From positions 265,897 through 329,896 of the forward strand of contig NW_022985572.1 of the NCBI RefSeq assembly GCF_010093815.1: a stretch of 64,000 bases of DNA, given 5' to 3'. Position numbers and translations under genes: made by a program. Below, piece after piece: positions 21,719 through 32,300 of the stretch (within the stretch, counting starts at the first letter, position 1; every line of letters starts with the position of its first letter). The notes under the pieces were generated by a model that worked only from the letters and a program-made list of their open reading frames with translations, was not told the DNA's origin and searched no databases. This stretch comes from Pseudovirgaria hyperparasitica. Taxonomy: Eukaryota > Ascomycota > Dothideomycetes > Acrospermales > Acrospermaceae.

Positions 21719-22901
21719 CTATTCAGGCTTAAGATATCTATGAGTGGTCTTACTCCACTGCTCATTACCACTCATTTGATACTCTAGTCCCTTCATGTAA
21801 GCTCTAAGCTCGGGATTGCCCTTCTTGGGATCGCCCCCGATCTGTGTCACAACACTGATGAAACGTAGTTCCCACTCTCTGCAGAGCCTGAGCAATATCC
21901 TCTTCGCTGCGTTGGTACTGATGTCTGCTTCTTCTGCCAATATTTGCACGGAGTTACAAAGGATTCCCCCTTCCTCGTGTGCAGTTTTAGAAGCAAGTAC
22001 CTCCTTCTCAAAGGACCAAATGTCGTTCATAATAGATAAATGCTTGGAGCATAGGTCATCAGCCGGGCGGGCGTTATTGAGGTCTTCTTTAGTCACTTGC
22101 AGTTTCATGGAGAAGCGCATAAGGGCTCCGAGGAGGCTGATGACACACGTTAGATGGTGATGAGATAGTACTCAGCAGGTCACGTACGCTTTACCAACAT
22201 CCTTCTCTCGGTAGACATAATACTCGCCCATGCTTAGGTGTTTTGCGCGAGTCCGGTCTACCTGGGCCCTCATAAAAGTGAAGACTGGCTCGAGGATGTC
22301 GTTCGCCATATGATGATCGTGGTTCCGCATGCTCTCCCATAAGTCATAGAACTGTGCACGTCAGCGATAAGTAAGCTCAGCCTTTTGTTCTAGAGTTTGA
22401 ATATCATACTATGTACTCAACTGGGATAGTTCTGTCAGGTAGTTTATCTCCTTTAGCTATAGAGATCAGATTTTCGTTATAGGCGGAGCCTTCATCAAAT
22501 GACATGAACTCAAGTAGATCTACTGCAAGTCAGCTACGGTGTCTATTGTGTAGTGTATGAAGTGTACCGTCAGTGAGAAACAAAATAGTCAGCAAACGAC
22601 AAGCGAAATGAATTCTGTCATCTAACGCTAGTGGAAAGTAAAGACAAGTGACTCGGGAGAATCCTGCTGCAACAAACTTCTTACGGGACTTTTCGGTAGG
22701 GAATGGCCAGTGTAAGAGGAAGTAATTATTGACTTCCTTAGATATCTGTTCAACCAAGGGATGGCAGAGGTAGCCAAAGTTAGACGGGGGCTCGTCCAGG
22801 ACCACGGCTGAAGTGTAAGCAAGACTGTGGTCTTCATACCTCCAGAATACCTGGCTTATTAAGGAGAGTACGCGACTCAGTACACTGTTATTGACACTCA
22901 T
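21719..22901 (-). CDS. ari1-like: Sesquiterpene cyclase, aristolochene-synthase type
   Basis: Class I terpene cyclase that converts farnesyl diphosphate to a bicyclic sesquiterpene; the overall pattern matches fungal aristolochene synthases, so an eremophilane skeleton is expected. Exons 22901-22568, 22519-22410, 22351-22188 and 22136-21719 give 341 residues. The first metal motif DDLLE (111-115) is assembled across intron 22520-22567. The second, NDIWSFEKE, places Asn240, Ser244 and Glu248 as a perfect NSE triad. Family landmarks around these are RTIPVEYI, YDLWESM, YREKDVGKA, ALMRFSM, CSKHLSIMNDI, AHEEGGILC and GLEYQMSGNE. The start ATG 22899-22901 was preferred because it gives the usual short N-terminus. 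It is divergent from P450-C. Related cyclases make germacrene, aristolochene or eremophilene variants, so the exact product is open. Confidence 0.9.
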
Positions 22902-23309
22902 TGTTGTCCAAAGTATGTCTCTGGGGATATTCGAAGGGTTCTTAAGAGACAGACGTCGTGACAATATGCAGGGGAAGTGATTTCTGACTTGAGTATTAGA
23001 GCCCATAGCGCTGAGAATTTGTCCACAAAGCGTGAACACCTCCGTAGGAAGTAAACTGTGGTTCCGATTAGGGACGAACCGCCGGAAGTAGACCTGTTCG
23101 TCAGTACTACACGTGGGCACAGACCTTTCGTGACAGGTACTCCATTTCTGGACATCCGAGAACTCCGTTGTTGTCTTCGGCTAGAGCTTCGGTTGATCAA
23201 GCAGGAGTTTATGGCCAATAGGGTCAATAGAAATCACACTGCCGGATGCAAAAAACGAGAAATCGTCCTAGTTTAGATGTATGTGAAGTTCGCGTAGATA
23301 GATCAATGA
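22902..23309. promoter_or_regulatory. Divergent promoter region of the terpene cyclase and P450-C
   Basis: 408 bp shared by two outward-facing genes, which suggests co-regulation. Open frames reading into it from the cyclase side are upstream extensions without family similarity. Confidence 0.5.
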
Positions 23310-25211
23310 ATGATTGCAAATGCCTCTGTGCGAGTAGACATGGATACCATTATGCCAAATTCCTCGAGCCCCAGGGAGGCACTTACATTTCATGATACCT
23401 GGTTCACATGGCTATTATTCACCATCGGGTTTATACCAATCAGTACATACTTTGTTACAAACGTGCTATCTTTGCTCGCTCTACAAACCCCAAAAAGTAT
23501 CAAAGATCCTCCACTGCTGCCCTATTGGATTCCGTTCATAGGAAACGCGTTCACTTTGCTGTACGATGTTGGGGGACTCGCTAACATGATCAAGTGAGTG
23601 AACCATCATTGCAGAAATATGACACTTCGATTCCCTGCTGACCATCCCAACTTGCAGAAAGAGATATGGCGAATCCACACCGGTTTTGGTAACTCTAGGA
23701 CCGATCAAAGGATACGTGGTGTCTAAGCCTGAGCATTTTGCGACGTTACTCAAGTCATCTGCAAGAACCCTCACCCCAAAGCCTCTCATTGCTCTGGTAA
23801 TGGAGAATGTGTTTGGTACCCCAAAAGACGCCATACATATCTATCGCAATGACAACTCCGGTGTTGCACCAAATCCAATCCCTGGCACTAATGTCAAACA
23901 TAGAGTCTTCTACCATCAGCACTTATCCGCTCATCGATTTCTAACGGGTCATAATCTCAAGAGAATGACGGAACGATTCGTGGATTTCCTGAGTGAAGAA
24001 TGCTACCAGGACCGAAGTATTGGTGAGGACTGGATAGATATGCCTGATCTCTTCGATTTTTGGAAGACTCGTGTCCTCTGTGCAGCTGTAAAAGCCTTGT
24101 TCGGAACCTGGATCCTTAAACTAAATCCTTCATTTCAAGAAGATTTTTGGACCTATGTCAACGCTACGCCAACTCTTATGAAAGGCATTCCTCGATTTCT
24201 AGCACCAGGAGCTTATGCCGCACGCGATCGTGTTTTCGAAAGTATCAAAATATGGCACCGATATGCCAGTGAGCACTCTGATTACAAGGACAATGGACCA
24301 GAAAGTAAGGAATGGGACGAGTACTGGGGTTCGTCTTGGCTCAAGGTCCGCCAGCAATTTGCGCGAAACACAGGAGAGATGAGCGAAGATGCCATAGCCG
24401 CCGAAGACACGGCGCTTCTGATTGCGTAAGTATCTCATTCGGACAGCTCGGTCGGCACTGATAAGCTGACCTGTTCAGTGCAAACGCAAATGCTATTTTC
24501 AGTGCAATATGGTTCCTCTTGGCAATTTACACCGATCCTGCGCTCGAAAAGATGGTCAATTACGAGGTCCAAAATAGCATAACTCAGGACACCGCCGGAG
24601 CTAACAAGCCTCTAGCATTGGATATTACTGGAATAATTGATTCTCCACTATTGCAATCAATCTATGCAGAAGTTCTGCGCATGCGTGTTGCGCTGGTCTT
24701 GAACAGGACGCCCGACAAGGCGGATTACGAGCTGGGAGGGTGGAAGTTTCGGAAGGGCCGGTCCATCACTTTCAGTACCCAAGTAGCTGCGCATAACGAG
24801 AAGGCCTGGAGTGTGGATAAGCCGCAGAGAGTGCAGAGACCACTGAGTCAGTTTTGGGCAGAAAGGTTTCTCACATCCACGGGAAATGGCTCGGCAGAAA
24901 AACAGTTCTCCACGGATGGATTGGCCGGCGCTTGGATTCCCTATGGGGGCGGTGTTTTCATGTGCCCAGGAAGGCACTTTGCAAAACAGGAAATAATGGG
25001 CAGTGTGGCAGCTTTCTCTGCTTATTATGACTTACTTATCCCCAATAGAGAGGCTGGGTGGATGCCCAAGGAGGACAAGCGTTTCTATGGGCTGGGGGCT
25101 ATGCCCCCTGGAGAGAAGATTCGCTTTCGTATCCGGAAGAAGTCTGGTGCGCCCATGGGACCCCCAAAACACAAGAATTCGAGGTTGAGAGGCAACTGGT
25201 TCTGTGATTAA
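23310..25211 (+). CDS. Cytochrome P450 C (CYP7/CYP8-like fungal group)
   Basis: P450 of the group related to sterol 7-alpha-hydroxylase and prostacyclin-synthase-type enzymes. Exons 23310-23593, 23658-24425 and 24479-25211 give 594 residues from the first ATG; a second ATG at 23340 is possible. There is a membrane anchor near residues 30-55 and a proline-rich hinge (KDPPLLPYWIPFIGNAF). The I-helix reads AANANAIFSAIWFLL and lacks the usual acid-Thr pair, as is common in CYP7/8-type proteins. ExxR lies in AEVLRMR. The haem loop is PYGGGVFMCPGRHFAK with Cys513; the conserved Phe is Tyr. A 25-residue basic tail follows the last strand. The atypical I-helix leaves open an isomerase or rearrangement role rather than simple hydroxylation. 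Confidence 0.86.
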
Positions 25212-25621
25212 GTAACCTTTCGCCAGAGCAGAAGATGACGAGACATGTGTATGGCGAGTGTTTACAATCAAGTAGTAGTAAGGATGACTAGAATATGATA
25301 CCGATACATGTGGGAAGTTTCTGGGACAAGAACGTAATAAAGTTGATCGACGGAAGGAATTATTTAATCTAGCTGAGGTCTATCCATGATATACTTACTT
25401 AGCTAAGCAGCTATATCAATGAATAAGCACTGAATAAGCCGATTAGCTTAGCCCGTCTGTGGACAGATCACGTGTATAGTATTTCTTTTTGGCATTTATC
25501 CTAGGTAACTCCTATGAAACTACAGACCACTGGTCCTCTTCAATATTTCAAGCTTCGAAGCGTCCATCTACTTCATTCACGCTGACACTTCTTAGCAAGC
25601 CCCTCTCGTCCCGTTCACCAA
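25212..25621. other. Convergent intergenic region
   Basis: 410 bp between the stops of P450-C and SDR-B, which face each other. AT-rich around 25360-25440. No gene recognised. Confidence 0.5.
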
Positions 25622-26645
25622 CTAGCGGAAGTCCGTAGCCGCCTGTTGCAGCCTCGTCAGCTCAAGGTTCGACCGACCAAACCAGAACGGACGCAGCTCA
25701 GCCAACGGCCCTTCCATCTCTGTGTACTGATCTCCGAGTGTGAGGATGACTCGCCCATTCCATCGTTCTTCCGCCAACGCATCTTTCTCGGTCTCCTTTC
25801 CGTAGGGTTCCACCCTCCTAGCCTGCTTTGCCGTCGCCGAAAAGACTAAAGCAAGACCAACAAAGTGAGCCGAGCTCACCGGCAAGCCCATCGCGATGAT
25901 AGGGGCAGCAAGGTCCTGCGGAAGTAACTTTGTGATCGTCGCGGCGGGAGCAACACCATTGATGGTGATATTGTCTCCGGCGATGATAGATCTAAGAGCT
26001 CGAATCAATCCAATGAGCTTGCATGGGCGTCAGCAAATGCAAAATGGTACCGATCAATTTCAATCCTGCTCAATACATACTCCATGCTTGGCTCCTGCAT
26101 AGACCGGTAATGACTGCTCCGGAGCGTACGCAGTCGCACTGGTAGTCAGGACGATACTTCCAGCAACACCATGCGCCTTCATAGAGCTCCAAGCAAGCTT
26201 GATGAGGTTGATTGGTCCTTTGAAGTTAACATCGAGTATTCGATTGCTAGGCTCCAGGAGATTTCCCTTATCGTCGAATGTATCTGCGAAATAATTCGTC
26301 TCCTCGGTCACACCAGCATTGGCGAACGCGTAGTCAATCCGCCCAATTTCAGCAAACTTGTCCCGCAGCTGTGCCCAGTCTGAAATATCGACGACATGGA
26401 ATATTATGTTCAGATGGCTCTTATGTTCCTCGCTATCTGGTAGTGAGAGGTCTAGGACATGGACTGTAGCGCCCTTGGCCGCCATGATGCACGCAGCTGC
26501 ATACCCAATACCGGACGCACCACCTGCAAGATTATTTACTTTGCAAATAACTCTCTCCAGTCTTTTACAGTAACTTACCTGTAATGAGGGCAACTCTATT
26601 ACCTAATTCTGGTATCAAGGATTCCCTAATGTTGATCGAAGTCAT
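25622..26645 (-). CDS. Short-chain dehydrogenase/reductase B (15-PGDH-like)
   Basis: SDR with a classical fold, likely to oxidise a hydroxyl made by the P450s. Exons 26645-26579, 26523-26081 and 26017-25622 give 301 residues. The first intron splits the nucleotide loop, TGGASGIG after splicing, with preceding [12 protein letters not shown] after the second strand suits NAD. FANAG, the structural Asn in DVNFKG, Ser in LTTSATAY, and Tyr/Lys in YAGAK are all present. The second intron follows directly after AKHG. The C-terminal third is longer than in minimal SDRs. Start MTSINIRES chosen because it precedes the first strand by the usual distance. Confidence 0.87.
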
Positions 26646-27074
26646 GTTGAGTGGTTTGAAACGAAGACTTTATGAAGAAGTCTAACCTCACCCGTGGCAA
26701 GAGGTTACACACTCATCTGGGTTGCGCTACGCTAATTTATGATCCAATCGTGGATGGACCTAAACCGTTAAGTGACCTTCCGAGACCATTCCAAGGAGAG
26801 TGCCGCACATGTTTTCTCCGGAATGGCACAGATTTGGCCCGGGCACCATTTTGGGGTTCCCACCTCTGGGCCGGGAAGACGGTGTCTATTTTTGCACATA
26901 CTGTAGTGATGGCTCTACAATACTAGCGGTATGGAAACAACGACATATGCCACCACTGAAGCTCAACATAGTTCTACAGACGACTGTCTCCCAACATGAC
27001 TGATTAGCCCATATGACCGTCTCTCATGTTTGTTATTGGCTCTTTCCGAGCAACTAATACTTGATACACCGACC
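26646..27074. other. Intergenic region between P450-D and SDR-B
   Basis: 429 bp, both genes minus strand; must contain the SDR-B promoter. Nothing else recognised. Confidence 0.5.
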
Positions 27075-28764
27075 TCATGGCCTAGCTACAGCTCTCACTA
27101 TCAACTTAGGCTTATTCCACAACGTTCTCATCCGCACATCCCTCTGCCAATCAACCTCCTCGTTGAGAAGTTCAAAGTCGTATTTCCAATGTAATTTTAC
27201 CAACGTCGTCCGCAGTTCGACCCAAGCAAGACTAAGTTGACATATTAGCGGAGAAAAGGCAATACTGGGACTTAACCAAGATTTGCCTTACTTTCGACCA
27301 ATACATGCTCTTGCCCCAAGTGAGAATGGCTGGCTGGCTTCCACGACATCGATCTCGTTCTTCCCTAGCCATCGTTCGGGTTTATACTCCAGTGGATCTG
27401 TGAAATTGCTTGGATCCAGGCTCGCGGCAAGTGGGTTGACTGACACAATTGTTCCCTCTGGCAGAAAGTGACCATCAACGGTGTCCCCACCACGAGGCAC
27501 CACGCGCGGAAGGCCTAATGGCAGAGGGGGGAAGATTCGGAAAGACTCTCTGATCACCGCATCAAGATATCGCAACTTCGATGTTGACTGCGCAGTGATA
27601 CTTTCGTATTTGTCGAAGGTCGACCGAATCTCTCGCTGAAGTGACTGTCGGACACTGGCATTCTTCAGGACATAGTAGAAGATGCATGTAAGTGCTGTTG
27701 CTGTTGTCTCACTCCCAGCAACTATGAAGTCTGAAGAATGCGCAGCAAGCTGAACATCGGATACTTCGACTGAATTGTGCCGCTCCAATATTCGTGTCAT
27801 AAAGTCCTTACGTGTCGTACGTTTCGCAATTCGTCTATGGTGTGACGAACGTCAACAGCGCACTGCAATATGACAGTTGTTGGGCTACTTACTTCCTTAC
27901 GAGGTCCAAAGCCATCCCTTCGTTCTTTTTCGTATCTTGAACGATCTTGGCCATTTTGCCTGGAAACAGTAATACAAACACCCTAGCAAATGTTGGCATT
28001 CGGCTGAAAGCATCGGCGAGTGCACCTTGTGTTAGCGCACCGAGCGTAATAGCGATCCAGGGATGGACATTGCCACTTTCCACCCCACCGAATGACTCTC
28101 CAAAAGCAAGATCCCCGATGATATCAAAAGTCATCATTTCGAATGCTTTACCAATGTCGAAACCATGAACGCCCTGCTTCCCAGTCATATCGACTAGCAT
28201 GTCGACTGTTTTTGAGATCAAATGTTCTTGTTCGCTCAAAGAAGCATCTGAGAAGGCATGTGATAAGTATCTTCTCATCTTCCCATGAGCGATGGGGTCG
28301 CGCTCGCTCACGATGCTACCGCATTGATCAGCAAAGGGGCCGCCTTCGTAGAAACTGCTCTTAATGAAGGTCTGGTGTCCGGGACGGAAGTTATATATAT
28401 CTTTCCAAGCCTGAGCACTGTTGAATGATAACTCGTTTGGCGCAGTTCGAACGACAGCACCGTATTTTCGATGCAGAGCCAAAAGTTTGTGGGGCTGTCG
28501 GCCGCCCATGTACCATAAAATATACGGAACATTGCTCAGAGCCGCTAACCTTGGACCAGGGAACTTCTTCAGAGGATGACGGTGAGATTTGTAAAGAGTA
28601 TGTAAAGCCCATTGTACGACGTACTGGTCATATTAGAGACGCAGGAGTCAGCCATCTAACATGATACTCACACAAATGGCAAACAGCACAGACAGATCGA
28701 GTGCGAGACGCCCAGGCTTGACCTGTTCAAAAACATGTTGCGGATTGACACGAAACTGGCGCAT
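27075..28764 (-). CDS. Cytochrome P450 D (CYP65/TRI11-like, paralogue of P450-A)
   Basis: ER-anchored P450, predicted terpene oxidase. Exons 28764-28672, 28623-27893, 27834-27292 and 27231-27075 give 507 residues. An N-terminal anchor (LALDLSVLFAICYVVQWAL) is followed by KKFPGPRLAALSNVP, KYGAVVRTAPNELSF, and SERDPIAHGKMRRYLSHAF. I-helix AGSETT, ExxR in RESFR, YKPERW, and haem loop FSLGARACIGR with Cys452 are complete. It shares motif wording and the position of the last intron with P450-A, so the two probably arose by duplication. It uses fewer introns (three against eight). It is divergent from the PKS across 573 bp. Confidence 0.88.
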
Positions 28765-29337
28765 AGCTAGCACCTGGCTGATTGAATGTAAATGTTCGAG
28801 AAGGAACAGCGTATTCGATTGTCACTGACGTGCTCCGCCTACATTCTATCTCTAACCGAGAAGATGCTCGATCGCCGGGAAGGATGCAGCAACGGAGGTG
28901 CTATATTAGGACACCCCACGCCCCCTAACCCTCGTAACGGATGTCTTGATCCATACAGCCGACAACAATCCGGCCTCACTTTACTACCCAATCAAGATAT
29001 CGACTTCGGAATTATACGATTGGTCTTTGCTGACTGCGATATTGCTCACGGATGGTTTACTCTCGCCAATACTGCCCGTGGTATCCGATTGACTCCATCT
29101 ACACCTACCGAAGGCGTGAGGAGGCGTCCCAGAGACGCATGAATGAAATTTTCTGATTCGTCTTCATAACACAACGCCCTCTTCCTCGTTCTACCATGTC
29201 GACTTTTCATTAAAGCCGCTCCGCTGTGCTTCCCGTCATTATTGCGAACACCCACCTCTCCATATATATTGCCATTCTTAGCTACTACTTGCGTTCTACG
29301 GGACCCCATGTGTCTTCATAATTTCATGACTTTGTGA
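28765..29337. promoter_or_regulatory. Divergent promoter region of P450-D and the PKS
   Basis: 573 bp between two outward-facing starts. An open frame at 28792-29142 on the plus strand has no domain and I treat it as chance. Confidence 0.45.
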
Positions 29338-32300
29338 ATGATCATGCATTACAATGGCGCTCCAGTTGACAGCCAAGATGGTCTGAAGGCTAGCCTTGAC
29401 GGGTTCAGCTCTACCTTAAGCAGGGCAACGGAAGAGCACACTCACAACCACAAGAATGGTGCAAGAAAAGAATCGCAAACCAATGGGTGGACAGATAGCA
29501 CGAATGGGACCCCATGCGGGATGCCAAGTATTCCCATAGCGATAGTGGGGATGAGCTGTCGATTCTCTGGCGGAGCGTCGAACCCTCAGAAACTTTGGGA
29601 TCTTGTGGCTCAAGGACGGTCAGCATGGTCAAAGATTCCTGCTTCCCGGTACAATAGCACGGCCTTTTATCACCCTCATCCGGAAAAGCTTGGCACGGTG
29701 AGCGCTCCGTGAACTACTAGTAGCCTTCACTGACGACTGCATAGTCAAACGTGGAGGGGGGATACTTCCTCGAGGAAGATGTCAGCTATTTTGATCTCTC
29801 GTTCTTCAGTTTCTCTGCTGAAGTTGCCGCTGTAATCGTCCTTCGACATGCCTTGAAACGTGAGCATAAGCTGAAGTTCATATAGTGCATGGACCCTCAA
29901 ATCCGCATTCAGCTTGAGTTGGTATATGAAGCCCTGGAAGATGGTACGTCATGCGATAGATGACAAGACTCTTATGTAACTAATGGGTTTCAGCTGGCAT
30001 ACCATTGTCAAAGATTGCGGGAACCAATACCTCTTGTTTTGCTGGAACTTTCATCAGGGATTACCATGACCTCTTGATGAGAGATCCTGCAACCCTGCCT
30101 CGACATTTCACCACTGGTAACTTTACGGCCATGGTCGCCAACAGGATCTCCCACTTCTTCGATCTGCGTGGACCCAGCACCTCAGTTGACACGGGCTGCT
30201 CGACATCTCTCACAGCTTTGCACTTGGCATGTCAGACAATCCGCACGGGCGAATCTGACTGCTCAATTGTCGGTGGCGCTTGCGTGATGTCAAATCCAGA
30301 TATGTTTTGTCAACTTTCAAGCCTCGGATTCATCGGCATAGATGGTAAATCGTATTCTTTTGACCACCGTGCACAGGGTTATGGTCGTGGAGAGGGTGTC
30401 GCCACCTTGGTCTTGAAGAGATTGGATGATGCAATTAGAGACCGTGACCCAATAAGAGCGGTGATTCGAGAAACTGGTCTCAATCAGGATGGCAAAACGC
30501 CGACCCTGACATCCCCTTCCGGGGAGGCTCAAGAATCCTTAATGAGGGACTGCTATCGGCGAGCCGGGCTCAATCCCCTCGATACAACTTATGTAGAAAC
30601 ACACGGTACCGGCACGAAGAAAGGTGATCCTGTAAGTGATGATCCGTACTATTCATTCATCGTGCAAATCTTACAGCAGGTGTAGATTGAAACAACTGCG
30701 ATTGGTAAAGTGTTCGGAAGGCCAAGCACTATCGAACCTCTACTCATTGGATCCATCAAATCCAACATCGGACACACAGAGGCTGCCAGTGGGATAGCAT
30801 CCATAATCAAAGTAGCTATGGCGTTCGAAAATAGACAGATACCACCTAGTATCAATTTTGAGAAACCAAACCCGCTGATTGATTTCACCAACCTCGGGAT
30901 TCAGCCTGCTCGCAGTCTTGAACCTTGGCCAGAATGTGATATTCGGCGAGCCAGCATTTCCAACTTTGGCTATGGAGGTTCCAACACGCATGTCATCATG
31001 GAGGATGCTGCTTACCACAGGGAGGACCCCCCGATGAGTACGGAGAAATATGCCACGCCACGAAAGGTGTTCATCTTGAGTGCACGTGACAGGGAAGCTG
31101 CGAGCACTATGCGATCCAAGTTGAAAGACTATATACTAGCAGCGGTCGAACGTAGCGAAGATATTGATTTCTCAGATCTCGCGTATACTCTAGATCAACG
31201 ACGGTCAAAGTTCTCTTGGACAACAGCCATCACTGCTGGGACTGTAGGCGAGCTCATCGATGGACTCAAGGACGCTACTCTCAAACCTTCAAGCGTGCTC
31301 TCGAAACCCCGGGTTGGCTTCGTCTTTAACGGACAGGGTGCCCAATGGCATGCTATGGGCAGAGAGCTGATGCAGACCTATCCAGTCTACACTGAAACGC
31401 TACAAGAAGCAGACGCTGTCATTAAGAGCTTTGGCTCAACTTGGTCTGTTGTAGGGGAGCTCTCCAAAGAATCTGATCATACGCGGGTCAATGAAGTCAC
31501 CTTCAGCTTCCCACTGTCCTGTGTGGTCCAGCTAGCTCTTGTCCGTCTTCTATCTTCCTGGGGCATCAAACCGTCTGCAGTTACTGGTCATTCCAGCGGC
31601 GAGGTCGCGGCAGCCTTTGCAGCCGGAGCCTTGAGTTTCAAGGAGGCTATCGCAGTCACTTACTTCAGAGGTCTACTAACGGATCAGTATGTCGTCAAGG
31701 CCAAGAGTCAAGGTGGTATGCTTGCTGTCGGTCTAGGCGCCGCAGAAGTCAACGAATACCTTGGTAAGCCATTGCCTGGAAAGGTCGTTGTAGCCTGCGA
31801 GAACAGTCCGTCGAGTGTGACGCTGTCTGGTGATGTGAGTGCTATCGATGCGCTGGAGGTCTTATTTCGCGATCGGAAGATATTTGCGCGAAAATTGAAG
31901 GTCGCAGCCGCCTATCACAGCCATCATATGCTCCCAATCGCAGAGGGCTACCATGCTGCACTCTCAGAAAATATGGACTTAAAAGGATCATTCGGTGATG
32001 TTCTCTTCTCCTCGCCAGTGTCCGGCTCGTGGATCTCAGATGTCGAGTCTCTGGGACCTTCACACTGGGTCGAAAACATGATGAGGCCAGTGCTATTCAC
32101 TCAATCACTCTCAAACATGATCGCTGGTCTCACAGAATCCAACCCCTTAGGGCAGAACGTAGATTTTTTAGTCGAGATTGGTCCTCATGGAGCACTTAGC
32201 GGCCCAATCCGACAGAACATCACACATGCTAACCTCAAGCACCTCAAGTTAGATTATGGGTCATGTCTGACCAGAGGACAGGATGCTGTTAGCACAATTC

